Shown in pieces: positions 16,150 to 25,701 of a DNA stretch of 64,000 bases. The translations under genes and the position numbers were made by a program. The notes below the pieces were generated by a model. That model saw nothing but the letters and a program-made list of their open reading frames with translations. It was not told the DNA's origin and did not search any database. Source of the stretch: DASXRA01 sp036506155 (lineage in GTDB: Bacteria > Actinomycetota > Actinomycetes > Mycobacteriales > Jatrophihabitantaceae); NCBI GenBank assembly GCA_036506155.1, contig DASXSF010000121.1, positions 1 to 64,000 of the forward strand, in the 5' to 3' direction. Every line of letters starts with the position of its first letter. The first letter of the stretch is position 1.

Positions 16150-17065
16150 GCCGTTCGCGCTGCGGGACAACCGTGTACTTCGGGTCACGCGCGGACTGCT
16201 GGCCGGCCTCGAAGATCGCGAACCGGCCCAGTGCCGACCCGGCCAGCAATGCGGCACCTGCCACAGCCGCCGCAGCACGGCTGCGCGACGCGAGCGGCGT
16301 CGCTGCGAGCCCCACGGCGACCACGGTCTTACGTGCGCGCATCAGTGTGCCGGCGCGGCCGTGCTGGAACGGTTCCGCGGCCAGTCCCAGCGACGATGTC
16401 ATCCGGCGTTCGGCGGCCATCTCCGCGAGCACGCCCCCCAGCGCCATGCGCCGCGCCGGTCCCGCCTCGGCGACCGGCGCGGCCAGCATCCCGAGCCCGC
16501 CGGCGGCGGACGCCGCCGATCCGGCGAACACGAACGGCAGTTCCCGGTACGCCTCATGCCACGACGGGGTCGCCGTATCTGCCAGAAGCACGGCTGTATA
16601 TGTCACGACCGCCGGGGCCACCGCCGCAGCAGCCAGCCCGGCCGGCCGGGCCGAGGCGCCGAGTAGATCCGCCAGCGGCCGCGGCAGCAGCCCGCGCATC
16701 TCCGCCGCCCCGGCGAGCCCGGCCAGTGGGCCGAACGTCGTGAGCAGCCAGATGCCCACAGACATCGGGGACGTCGGCTTGGCCACCCGCAGCATGTTGA
16801 GAAACCGCGTTGGGCGGCCGAGGTCGTGCACCAGAACCGCGAAGCTCGCCGTGATCGCGCCCAGTGCGCCCAGCCGTGACACGCGCCGCAACGCCGGGCG
16901 CCCGGTCAGGTCGGCGCCGGCGCCGAGCACGGCCGATCCGCCGGCCACTCCGCCCAGGAATAGGTAGGTCGGGATCTCGGCCGTCCACGGCGCCGCCTTG
17001 ACGACGGGCCGACCGTAGTAGCTGCGGAACTCGGCGTTCGGCACCATGCGGCGTTCCCTGCTCAT
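16109..17065 (-). CDS. NrfD/PsrC-like membrane subunit (formate dehydrogenase gamma)
   Basis: A 318-residue polytopic membrane protein of the NrfD family, which anchors iron-sulfur subunits and passes electrons to the quinone pool. It has about eight hydrophobic segments, starting with IPTYLFLGGVAGGSAVLGAG. The LVHDLGRPTRFLNMLRVAKP loop is characteristic of NrfD-type proteins. The start at 17065 overlaps the stop of the iron-sulfur gene as ATGA, so the two are co-translated. There are no haem-ligand histidines of the FdnI type, so this is an NrfD-type and not a cytochrome-b-type gamma subunit. The 3' end overlaps selB tail-to-tail. Confidence 0.85.
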   Translation of the reverse strand: MSRERRMVPNAEFRSYYGRPVVKAAPWTAEIPTYLFLGGVAGGSAVLGAGADLTGRPALRRVSRLGALGAITASFAVLVHDLGRPTRFLNMLRVAKPTSPMSVGIWLLTTFGPLAGLAGAAEMRGLLPRPLADLLGASARPAGLAAAAVAPAVVTYTAVLLADTATPSWHEAYRELPFVFAGSAASAAGGLGMLAAPVAEAGPARRMALGGVLAEMAAERRMTSSLGLAAEPFQHGRAGTLMRARKTVVAVGLAATPLASRSRAAAAVAGAALLAGSALGRFAIFEAGQQSARDPKYTVVPQRERLISPAGSADRPAR

Positions 17066-17901
17066 GCGCGCCCCCCTAGAAACGAGGCCACCACGCCGGC
17101 GAACAGGGTCAACGCGGCCAGGCCGGCTTGCTTCCACATCGCAGGAAGATCACGCGTGGTGACGACGGGGTCGGGCGGCAGGCCGTACACCTCCGGCTCG
17201 TCCAGCAGCAGGAACATCGCGCCGGCACCGCCGACGCCGTCGCCGGGATCGTGCCCGTACAACTGCGCCTGCTCCACGCCTGTGTCATGCAACGTCGCCA
17301 GGCGAGCGGCTGCTCGAGAACGCAATTCGGAAAGGTCACCGAATTGGATCGACTCGGTCGGGCATGCCTGCGCGCACGCAGGCGTCATGCCGTCCTGGAG
17401 CCGGTCGTAGCACAGCGTGCACTTCTGCGCGATGCCCACGTTCTTGGTGCCCGCATCGCCGGTGCGCCGGTCGATCACGCCGTATGGGCAGGCCGGCACA
17501 CAGTATCCGCAGCCGTTGCAGATGTCGTCCTGCACGACGACCGTGCCGAATTCGGTCCGGAACAAGGATCCGGTGGGGCACACGTCCAGGCAGGCTGCGT
17601 GCGTGCAGTGCTTGCACACGTCGGATTCCATCAGCCAGCGCACCCCGTCTGCGCCGGCGGACTCGATGAAAGCGACGTGGCGCCAGGTGCTCGCGCCGAG
17701 CGCTCCGGTGTTGTCGTAGGACGACCCCAATAGGTTGAAGCCGTCGTCAGGAACGCCGTTCCACTCCTTGCACGCCACCTCACAGGCCTTGCAGCCAATG
17801 CAGATGGACGTGTCGGTGAAGAATCCCTTGCGTGGCTTGGCATCCTGCCAGCCCGCATCAGCTGCGACGTCCGGCTCGGGTCCGTACAACTGGTGGCCCA
17901 T
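17062..17901 (-). CDS. Formate dehydrogenase iron-sulfur (beta) subunit
   Basis: A 279-residue ferredoxin-like electron-transfer subunit with four Cys clusters in order: CIGCKACEVACKEWN, CKHCTHAACLDVCPTG, CNGCGYCVPACPYG and CTLCYDRLQDGMTPACAQAC. That arrangement holds four [4Fe-4S] centres as in FdnH/FdoH. A C-terminal hydrophobic helix (AALTLFAGVVASFLGG) can anchor it in the membrane. The ATG at 17901 begins MGHQLYGPEPD; the open frame further upstream is a shadow of the alpha gene. It is transcribed divergently from the alpha subunit, with only 46 bases between start codons, and overlaps the NrfD gene. It links the alpha active site to the quinone-reducing membrane subunit. Confidence 0.92.
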   Translation of the reverse strand: MGHQLYGPEPDVAADAGWQDAKPRKGFFTDTSICIGCKACEVACKEWNGVPDDGFNLLGSSYDNTGALGASTWRHVAFIESAGADGVRWLMESDVCKHCTHAACLDVCPTGSLFRTEFGTVVVQDDICNGCGYCVPACPYGVIDRRTGDAGTKNVGIAQKCTLCYDRLQDGMTPACAQACPTESIQFGDLSELRSRAAARLATLHDTGVEQAQLYGHDPGDGVGGAGAMFLLLDEPEVYGLPPDPVVTTRDLPAMWKQAGLAALTLFAGVVASFLGGRA

Positions 17902-17947
17902 ACGGCCAGCCTGGACGTTCCCCCCTGCCGGTGCAAGGCTTTCGGAT
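17902..17947. promoter_or_regulatory. Divergent promoter region of the formate dehydrogenase genes
   Basis: Only 46 bases separate the starts of the divergent alpha and beta genes. Promoters must overlap here or lie inside the opposite gene. A weak ribosome-binding site (CAAGG) precedes the alpha GTG at 17948. I see no clear -10/-35 pair or known operator. Confidence 0.4.
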
Positions 17948-20900
17948 GTGACGGCGAAGCGCACGTTTCTGCAGTGGCCGGTCGTCCGACAGGCGATCGG
18001 GCCGGACCGGTTCGGCCGCGGGGCCGCTGTGCAGTCCTCACGCACCGCCGGCCTCGCGCCGCGTACGCGTACGGCTGATCGCGTAGTCGGCAGCATCTGC
18101 CCGTACTGCGCCGTAGGGTGCGCGCAGCGGGTGTACGTCAAGGACGAGCAGGTCGTGCAGATCGAGGGCGATTCGGACTCGCCGATCAGCCGCGGCCGCC
18201 TGTGTCCCAAGGGGTCGGCCAGCCTGCAGCTGACCACCGGCACGGCCCGCGAGTACCGCGTGCGCTACCGGCGTCCGTACGGCACCGAATGGGAGTACCT
18301 CGACCTCGATACCTCGATGGACATGATCGCCGATCGGGTGATCAAGGCGCGGCGCGAGTTCTGGGAGGAAGAGCGCGACGGCAAGCGTGTCAACCGCACG
18401 ATGGGCATAGCCAGCCTCGGAGGAGCGACCCTCGACAACGAGGAGAACTACCTCATGAAGAAGCTGTACACGGCGATGGGCGCGATCCAGATCGAGAACC
18501 AGGCCCGCATATGACACTCCTCGACAGTTCCCAGTTTGGGAACGTCGTTCGGCCGCGGCGGCGCGACCACCTTCCAGCAGGACCTGCAGAACGCTGACTG
18601 CATCGTCATCCAGGGCTCGAACATGGCCGAGTGCCATCCGGTCGGGTTCCAGTGGGTGATGGAGGCCAAGGCGCGCGGCGCGACGATCATCCACGTGGAC
18701 CCGCGGTTCACCCGCACGTCGGCTCTCGCGGACATCCATGTGCCCCTGCGCGTCGGCACTGACATCGCGTTTCTCGGCGGACTCGTCAACTACGTGCTTT
18801 CCGGACGGCACGAGTTCCGCGACTACGTTGTTGCGTACACCAACGCCGCAGCCATTCTGCGTGACGACTACCGCGACACCGAGGACCTGGACGGGCTGTT
18901 CTCCGGCTTCGATCCCGATACCGGCCACTACGACTCGACCAGCTGGCAGTACGAGGGCACCGACGTCGCCGCGGCGGCCGGGGCGCGTGACGCCAACTAC
19001 GAACAACGCGTCGCGATCGCGCAGTCGGCGCGCGGCGAGACGGCCGGCGCCGGCGGCCCTAGGGTCGGCGGCGAGCCGGAACGCGACGAGACGCTTACGC
19101 ATCAGCGCTGCGTGTTCCAGGTACTCAAGCGGCATTTCGCCCGCTACACGCCCGAGGTCGTCGAGCAGGTATGCGGCGTCCCGCCGGAGCTGTTCCACAA
19201 GGTCGCTGAGGCATTGGTGGCGAACTCCGGGCGCGAGCGCACGTCCGCATTTGCTTACGCCGTCGGGTGGACGCAGCACACCGTCGGCGTCCAGTACATT
19301 CGCACCGCCGCGATTCTCCAGACGCTGCTCGGCAATATCGGTCGCCCCGGTGGCGGCATTCTGGCGCTACGCGGCCACGCCTCCATCCAGGGATCCACCG
19401 ACATCCCGACGCTGTTCGACCTGCTACCGGGCTACATCCCCATGCCGCACGCCCACGAGCACGAAACGCTCGGCGACTTCGTCGTCGCGGATGCCGCGGT
19501 AAACGGGTTCTGGGGCAACATGGCGTCCTACCTGGTCAGCCTGCTCAAGGCATGGTGGGGCGAGGTGGCCACCGAGCAGAACGACTATTGCTTCGATTAC
19601 CTGCCACGGCTGACCGGCAATCACAGCAGCTACCCCACGGTGATGCGGCAGGTCGACGAGGGCGGTGGCGGCTACTTTCTCGTCGGGGAGAACCCAGCCG
19701 TCGGTTCCGCGAACGCAAAGCTGCAACGCCTCGGCCTGGCGAACATCGACTGGCTGGTGGTGCGCGACTTCTCCCTTATCGAGAGCGCGACGTGGTGGAA
19801 GGACGGCCCGGAGATCGAGACCGGTGAGCTGCGCACGGAGGACATCAGGACCGAGGTGTTCTTCCTTCCTGCGGCGGCACATACCGAGAAGGACGGCAGC
19901 TTCACCAACACGCAACGGCTGTTGCAGTGGCATCACAAGGCGGTCGAGCCCGGCGGCGATGCGCGCAGCGACTTGTGGTTCTACTACCACCTCGGCCGCA
20001 TCATCCGGGAAAAACTGGCTGGGTCGAGCGATCCGCGCGACCGTCCACTGCTCGAGCTCACCTGGGATTACCCGACCGAGGGCCCGCTTGACGAGCCGAG
20101 CGCCGAAGCAGTGCTCGCGGAGATCAACGGTTTCGACGCTGCCGGCCGGCCCCTCTCGACGTTCACGCAGCTGAAGGACGACGGCAGCACGCGTTGCGGC
20201 GTTTGGATCTACTGCGGCGTCTACTCGGACGGTGTCAACCAGGCGGCGCGCCGAAAGCCTGGCCGCGAGCAGAGCTGGGTCGCCCCGGAGTGGGCGTGGG
20301 CGTGGCCGGCGAATCGGCGCATCCTCTACAACCGCGCGTCCGCCGACCCGCAGGGCCGGCCGTGGAGCGAGCGCAAGGCGTACGTCCGGTGGGACGCCGA
20401 GCAGCAGAAGTGGACGGGCCATGACGTTCCCGACTTCGAGGTCGGCAAGGCGCCCGACTACCGGCCGTTTGAGGGTGCCCGTGCGCAGGAAGCTCTGTCC
20501 GGCATCGATCCGTTCATCATGCAGGCTGACGGCAAGGCGTGGCTGTTCGTACCGAGCGGTCTCATCGACGGGCCGCTCCCCACTCACTACGAGCCGGAAG
20601 AGTCACCCTTCGACAACCTGCTCTACAAGCGGCGCGCCAATCCCGCCCGGAGCCGCTTCCCACGCAAGGACAACCCCTACCACCCTGCTGGCGGCGAGGT
20701 CTTCCCGTACGTGTTCACCACATACCGGCTGACCGAGCACCACACCGCGGGCGGAATGAGCCGATGGTTGCCGTACCTGTCGGAGTTGCAGCCGGAAATG
20801 TTCTGCGAAGTCAGCCCCGAACTGGCCCGCGAACGGGGCCTCGAGCATCTTGGCTGGGCGACGATCGTTACCGCGCGTACCGCGATCGAGGCGCGCGTAT

Positions 20901-21163
20901 TCGTGACCGAGCGGGTCCGGCCGCTGACCGTACAGGGGCGTACGGTGCACCAGATCGGGCTGCCGTACCACTGGGGCCCGAACGGCTTCGTCCGCGGCGA
21001 TGCCGCTAACGAGTTGCTGCCGGTCACGCTCGACCCCAACGTGCACATCCAGGAGTCGAAGGCCGCGTCCTGCGACATCCAACCCGGACGCCGCCCGCGC
21101 GGAAGGGCACTGCTCGATTACGTCGAGGACTACCGACAGCGCGCCCACGTCATCGACTCGTAG
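17948..21163 (+). CDS. Selenocysteine-containing formate dehydrogenase alpha subunit (in-frame TGA at 18512)
   Basis: A 1071-residue molybdenum/tungsten bis-MGD enzyme that oxidises formate to CO2. An N-terminal [4Fe-4S] motif (SICPYCAVGCAQ...GRLCPKG) is followed by the molybdopterin oxidoreductase and dinucleotide-binding domains. The codon at 18512-18514 is TGA in the same frame, between NQARI and HSSTV. E. coli FdnG has NQARV-Sec-HGPTV at this point, so TGA encodes Sec189 at the metal. A SECIS-like hairpin follows. The GTG start at 17948 gives no twin-arginine signal, so the active site is probably cytoplasmic, unlike FdnG. Ordinary gene callers will split this gene at 18514. Downstream, the C-terminal domain (HIQESKAASCDIQPGR) is intact. 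Confidence 0.93.
18512..18547 (+). other. Selenocysteine UGA and bacterial SECIS-like hairpin
   Basis: TGA at 18512-18514 is followed after seven bases by an inverted repeat: CGAC (18522-18525), a bulged A, GTTCCCA (18527-18533), loop GTT, TGGGAAC (18537-18543) and GTCG (18544-18547). This gives 11 pairs with one bulge and a GU-containing apical loop about 20 bases from the UGA, as required for SelB binding in E. coli fdhF/fdnG. The loop and stem remain coding. Confidence 0.85.
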
Positions 21164-21464
21164 CGCGGTCAGTCGTCTTTTTAAACGGCGCCGACGTCGT
21201 TGTGTGGCCGGTTGCCTTTCGCCGCCGGCTTGACTGTGTGACGGCTGGGCTGTCGTCGCGGCTAGCCTTGCCGAGCAGACACGTTCGGCGCTGATTTCGC
21301 TGGCGCATCTGGAACCCTGCAGGCTGCGCTTCGGTCGTCTTCAGAACGGCAGCGACAGAGGGAGTTTGCTGGCTCTTCCCTCACGGTGCCGGCTTGCGGA
21401 TCGCTGGTATCTCCTTATGGAATAAGGTTGGACGGCACATGCGGCAGTTGATAGACTCGCACAC
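21164..21464. other. Intergenic region with one promoter, no gene seen
   Basis: This 301-base gap follows the formate dehydrogenase gene. I see no RNA gene in it; in particular no tRNA(Sec). CCTTAT-GGA-ATAAGG (21413-21427) is a perfect 6-bp inverted repeat just upstream of TTGGAC (21428-21433), an 18-base spacer and TAGACT (21452-21457). This promoter would start transcription at about the ATG at 21465. Confidence 0.5.
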
Positions 21465-22737
21465 ATGTTCGAGCAGGTGCCGCCCGTCTCGGAGGTTGAC
21501 GTGCTCGTCTCGCCGGACGCGGTCGCCGCCGAACTGGCCACCAGCGTGCCCCGCGGCGAGGACACGGCGGCGCTGCTGCTGCTCGACGTTGGGGCGGTGT
21601 CCGATGCCGGGCGGGTGGATCTGCTGGTCGCCCTCGAACGGCACCTCGCGCTGTTGCAGGCCGCGCAGCAGCAGGTGCTCGCCTCGTTGGACGGGCGGGC
21701 GTTGGATTGGTCGGGCACCAAGGTCGTGGATTACCCGCGAGCAGGTGGGGGCCGCGTTGCGGCTCTCCCCCGGCACCGCGGAGCGGCGCCTTGCCGTGGC
21801 CCGCACCGTGGTGGATCGGCTGCCCGCCACGCTGGAGTGGCTGCGCGCCGGGCGCATCACGTACCTGCACGCGATGAAGCTCGCCGAAGCCGTCAACCCG
21901 TTCGATATCGAGACCACCGCGAAGATCGAGCGGCGGGTGCTGGCCCGGGCCGCCGACCAGACCCTGTCCCAGTTCGGTGCGTCGCTGCGGCGGGCCGTGA
22001 TCGCCGCGGATCCGCGCCGCGCCGACCAGCGCCACCACGACGCGATAGCCGAGCGGCGGGTGGTGTTCACCCCGCACGACGACGGCGTCACCGAAGTGTG
22101 GGCGCTGCTGCCCGCCGACGGCGCCGCGGTGATCGAGACCGTGCTCAACTCCCTCGCGTCCGGGCAGACCGATGCCCGCACCGCCGACCAGCGCCGCGCC
22201 GACGCGCTCGTCGACGTGTTCACCCGGGTATTGGGTGACCCGGACCTGCCCGAACAGCACGGGCAGCGGCCCGCGATCAACGTCACCGTGCCGATCTCGA
22301 CGCTGCTCGGCTGCGACGAGCAGCCCGCCCACCTGCACGGGTACGGGCCCATCACCGCCGCCCTGGCCCGCGGTATTGCCGCGGACAAGTCGGGCACCTG
22401 GCGGCGGCCGGTCACCGATGACACCGGCCAGCTCCTCGACTACGCCCGGCGCACCTACCGGCCACCCGCCAACCTCACCGACCACGTCATCGCCAGAGAC
22501 CACACCTGCACCTTCCCCGGCTGCCGACGCCCAGCCAGGCTGTGCGACCTCGACCACACCGAGCCCTGGGCCGATGGGGGTGAGACGAACCGCGCGAACG
22601 TCTCCGCCCTCTGCGCCAGACACCACAACGCCAAACACCACGCCGGCTGGCGAGTCACACACAGACCCGACGGCACTCGCGAATGGAGCAGCCCCACCGG
22701 CCACCGCTACCGGATGCCGCCACCAGACGACGGATAG
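21465..22737 (+). pseudogene. DUF222/HNH endonuclease-domain protein (13E12-like), frameshifted
   Basis: The first about 90 codons (from ATG 21465, MFEQVPPVSEVDVLVSPDAV) are in frame 3. The rest (REQVGAALRLSPGTAERRLA to the end) is in frame 1. The switch lies at about 21723-21740 (GTGGATTACCCGCGAGCAG), so one base has been gained or lost. The joined product has a DUF222 domain and a C-terminal HNH motif (DHTCTFPGCRRPARLCDLDH with the downstream ARHHN). Such genes are multicopy in actinomycetes and mobile-like, often called REP13E12 proteins. The lesion could be real decay or a sequence error, as both parts keep good codon use. A leaderless promoter is visible upstream. Confidence 0.75.
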
Positions 22738-22775
22738 CGAGGACCCAAGACGGGACCCGGCATTGGCCGTGCCTC

Positions 22776-23165
22776 TCAGTGCGCGGGGATGCCGCTGATG
22801 AGCCAGCGCAGCGCATTGACGATCAGCTCGTCGGGGACGCGGTCGGGGTCGATGCGGCGCTGCCGTAGCAGTCCTTGCACGAGGGCGAGGACGACGATGG
22901 TGAGGTCGCGCGGGGAGACGTCCGGGTCGGCCCGGCGAGCGGCGAGCAGGTCGGCGAAGATCGGTTCGAGGGCGTCGTGTCGCCCGCCGATCTGTGTGGC
23001 GAGCGCAGCGCGCGTGTCGGGGTTGCGCACCGCGTAGAGCCAGAATTCAGTCTGTAGCGCACTGTCTGTGCTCTCGCGCCCGGTGAACTCGGCGAGCAAG
23101 TTCGGTAGCGACTCCAGCGGGTCGATGCCGTCGGCCGCTGCGGCACGCAAGGTGTCCGAATCCGG
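22776..23165 (-). pseudogene. TetR-family regulator remnant (C-terminal domain only)
   Basis: Open frame of about 125 residues matching a TetR C-terminal ligand domain (DPLESLPNLLAEFTGRESTD, then LIVNALRWLISGIPAH at the end). No helix-turn-helix is present: immediately upstream in the same frame is the TAG stop of the mannosyltransferase gene (23166-23168), five codons before the TTG that could start this fragment. The N-terminal DNA-binding half has thus been lost, probably by the rearrangement that placed the mannosyltransferase gene here. If expressed from the TTG, it could only be a ligand-binding or dimerising fragment. Confidence 0.6.
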
Positions 23166-24701
23166 CTAGCGCCTGACCCTGCCGGCTGAGGCGTAGCCGG
23201 AGGCACCGTACGTGACGCCGGCGAGAAGCGGCACCCGACGTTCGAGCGGCGTGCGAGCGCCGACGAGCAGCACGACGGCGCACAAGATAAGGCCGGCGGC
23301 AATCAGGTCTGCCGCGTATCCCGGCAGACCGGGCACGGCCATCGCCGAGGCGCCGGCGCACATCACGACGAGCAGCTCGCGCAGACGTCCTCGCGCGACG
23401 GGCGCCAGGCACAGCACGCCCCACAACAGGTACCAGGGGTAGATGACGGGGCTGAGCAGCGCGACGGCGAGCAGCCCGAAACCGACCGTGGCCTCCAATG
23501 GGCGCTGCCGGGTGGTCGCGGTCAGGTAGGCGACGATGCACGCCGCTGCCAGCAGCGCGGCCGCCCGGGCCGCCATGGCCAGGTCGTCGAACGACGCCCA
23601 TCGGACGAACAGGTGGAGCACATCCGCGAGCAGGCTCGCCGGGGCACCGGACGTGTAGTTGAGCGACGGCGTGTTCAGCGCGGAAACCCAACCCCAGCCA
23701 TGTGGGACGAGCATGGTCAGGCCGAGGCAGGTGGCGATGGCCAGTCCGACGTCACGCATGACCGCGAGCCATGCGGGCCTGGCCCCGTGCTGTCGCGTGA
23801 CGATGGCGGCGATGACCACAATCAGTCCCGGCACCTTGATAGCAGCCGCGGCACAGCCGAGCACGATGCCGAGTACGTGGCTGCCCCGGCGTTGCGCGAG
23901 CAAGGCGCCCAGCAGGAGCACACACAGTAGGCCTTCCAGGTGCGCCGCCGATATCACCTGGAGAAGCACGAGGGGATTCAGCACGGTCAGTGTCAACACG
24001 GCGATGCGCCGCGACCCGGCCAGCGCTGCGGCCAGCACCCCGATGCCCACCACGCAGGCCGCCGCGACGAGCCGGAAGACGATCACCGCGCCGAGCGGGT
24101 TGCCGCCGGCGACCACGACCGCGAAATGCTCGAACCACGTCGCCAGCGGACCGTACGGGCTCGGCACGCTGCGCCAGGCCGGATCGACCGCTCCCACCGC
24201 CGAAATGTGGCCCAGCGCCGAGGGGCCGACCGAGTACGGGTCGAGCCCCCGATCTACGAGCATGCCCTGTGCCGCGTAGCTGTAGACGTCGTTGCTCAAG
24301 AGGGGCGGCCCGACGAGCAGCGGCGCCACCCATGCGCCCGCCACCAACCAGACCTGCCGTTCGGTTCGCACCGCCGGATGGGGTCCGCGAACCAGCATGA
24401 TCCAGAGCAGGACCAGCCCGGCGATGCCGGCCATCAGCAGCAGGCCCGGCATCAGCGACTCGCCCGGACGGTAGCCGTTGCGGGAGAGAAGGCCGAACCA
24501 CGTGGACAGCGGAATGTTGACCTGCACGGTGCCGACGCGACCGCCTGCGACGACGGTCAGCGTGCTGGCAGCAAAGCCGGCTGCGGCGAACCACGCGGTG
24601 GGGTGCCGCAGGATGCGCACGAGCGTCCCGGACGGTTCGGCGCCCTGATCCGCCGCCGATAGTGCCACCTGGGCGGCGGCGCCAGGCTGCAATCGTTCCA
24701 T
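23166..24701 (-). CDS. MptB-like polyprenol-phosphomannose-dependent alpha-1,6-mannosyltransferase
   Basis: A 511-residue GT-C type glycosyltransferase with about 12-13 membrane segments. The family signature is the first-loop motif PPLLSNDVYSYAAQGMLVDR, followed by GLDPYSVGP and SPYGPLATWFE, typical of MptA/MptB enzymes that extend the mannan core of lipomannan/lipoarabinomannan in actinomycetes. The donor would be polyprenyl-phosphomannose on the outer face of the membrane. The ATG at 24701 is the first in frame. The length fits the family. The end of the gene runs into a TetR remnant. The presence of this enzyme suggests a lipoglycan-bearing envelope, but the acceptor cannot be read from sequence. 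Confidence 0.8.
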   Translation of the reverse strand: MERLQPGAAAQVALSAADQGAEPSGTLVRILRHPTAWFAAAGFAASTLTVVAGGRVGTVQVNIPLSTWFGLLSRNGYRPGESLMPGLLLMAGIAGLVLLWIMLVRGPHPAVRTERQVWLVAGAWVAPLLVGPPLLSNDVYSYAAQGMLVDRGLDPYSVGPSALGHISAVGAVDPAWRSVPSPYGPLATWFEHFAVVVAGGNPLGAVIVFRLVAAACVVGIGVLAAALAGSRRIAVLTLTVLNPLVLLQVISAAHLEGLLCVLLLGALLAQRRGSHVLGIVLGCAAAAIKVPGLIVVIAAIVTRQHGARPAWLAVMRDVGLAIATCLGLTMLVPHGWGWVSALNTPSLNYTSGAPASLLADVLHLFVRWASFDDLAMAARAAALLAAACIVAYLTATTRQRPLEATVGFGLLAVALLSPVIYPWYLLWGVLCLAPVARGRLRELLVVMCAGASAMAVPGLPGYAADLIAAGLILCAVVLLVGARTPLERRVPLLAGVTYGASGYASAGRVRR

Positions 24702-24791
24702 GACGGCGGCGTTGTCCTCAGGGTGGCGGATGCAGGCTACGTGCAGCGTAGTACCGGCCCAGGAGCGGCTTCGAGGGTGTTGAGTGCGCTC

Positions 24792-25700
24792 CTACCCCGA
24801 CCAGATGTCGGTGATCGCCGAGCCAGGACCGAGCGGAGCGAGGTGGTACGCCTCCGTGACCGTGCGCAGCAGACGGTAGTGATCGATCCGCTCGGAGTAA
24901 CGGCCCGGTCGGACGAACGCGCCGGCGATGACCGTCGCGATGCGGTTGTCAGCGCTGTAGTCGTCTTCGTCGACGGTCACGATCAGCAGGCTGCGGTGCG
25001 CCCGCGCCCAGGCGGCGTAGCCACCTAGGTGGTCGGACAGCCACTGGTCGGCCTGCGCGATCGTGCCGTCGTGCATGTCATGTTCGAGGTCGGGGATGAC
25101 GACGGAGACCGTGGGCAGCGATGCGTACGCCGTCGGGAACGCGCTGAACGGCACGTTGACCGACGCCGGCACGTTGGCGAAGTTGACCCACGGGTTGTGC
25201 TTGCGCGCATAGCTGCCACTGCTGCACCCGGTGAACCCCGGCTGGGGAAGCCCTTCAGAATACCCAGCGAAGCTGTATTTGGCGGCGGCCAGTTCGCTTG
25301 CGAGGTTCGGAGTGGTGAACGTGTGGGGGCAGGAGTCGTCGGTGATGCCCTGCGTGGAGCCGGAGAATAGCGCCAGGTAGTTCGGCTGACTCGGATGCGT
25401 CACTGCGAAGGATCGCGTGAACACGGCGGCGGACGCGGCCAGCGATGCGATGAAAGGCGCCTGTGAGTCTTCGATGATCTCGTTGTAGGAGTGGTTTTCG
25501 AGCACCACGACGACCACATGGTCGGGCCGGGGCGGCCGGGACGCGGCCGACGGCGCGTGCGACGAGGGTTGCGAGGACTGCGACGTAGCTGTGCTGCGCT
25601 CACTCGAGGGTTCCGGCGTCGATGCAAACCTTGCCGTCCCGCTCGTGCACCCCGCGGCCAACAACGCCAGCGTCAGTGCCGCAGCAAGGCGACGGCGCAC
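24792..25700 (-). CDS. Phosphoesterase-family lipoprotein (acid phosphatase/phospholipase C-like)
   Basis: A 302-residue exported protein. The signal sequence ends in a lipobox (ALLAAGCTS), then a Ser/Pro-rich linker to about residue 60, then an alkaline-phosphatase-superfamily phosphoesterase domain (VVVVVLENHSYNEIIEDSQA with the metal-site Glu-Asn, THPSQPNYLALFSG with the nucleophile Ser/Thr region, and IVTVDEDD as a metal motif). Substrates in the family include phosphate monoesters and phospholipids. It starts at a GTG one base after the ZIP transporter stop, so the two are an operon. It may therefore fall under the same metal-responsive control. The exact reaction is not certain. Confidence 0.8.
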   Translation of the reverse strand: MRRRLAAALTLALLAAGCTSGTARFASTPEPSSERSTATSQSSQPSSHAPSAASRPPRPDHVVVVVLENHSYNEIIEDSQAPFIASLAASAAVFTRSFAVTHPSQPNYLALFSGSTQGITDDSCPHTFTTPNLASELAAAKYSFAGYSEGLPQPGFTGCSSGSYARKHNPWVNFANVPASVNVPFSAFPTAYASLPTVSVVIPDLEHDMHDGTIAQADQWLSDHLGGYAAWARAHRSLLIVTVDEDDYSADNRIATVIAGAFVRPGRYSERIDHYRLLRTVTEAYHLAPLGPGSAITDIWSG

Positions 25701-25701
25701 A

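Noticed and set aside
18512..18514. TGA as the end of a 260-codon gene with a second gene from 18536
   Set aside because: Both parts are in one frame and align across the TGA with Sec-containing formate dehydrogenase; a SECIS-like hairpin follows and selA/selB are adjacent.
21164..21464. tRNA(Sec) gene (selC) after the formate dehydrogenase gene
   Set aside because: No acceptor stem, TCA anticodon loop or T-arm pattern can be found there or in the selA upstream region.
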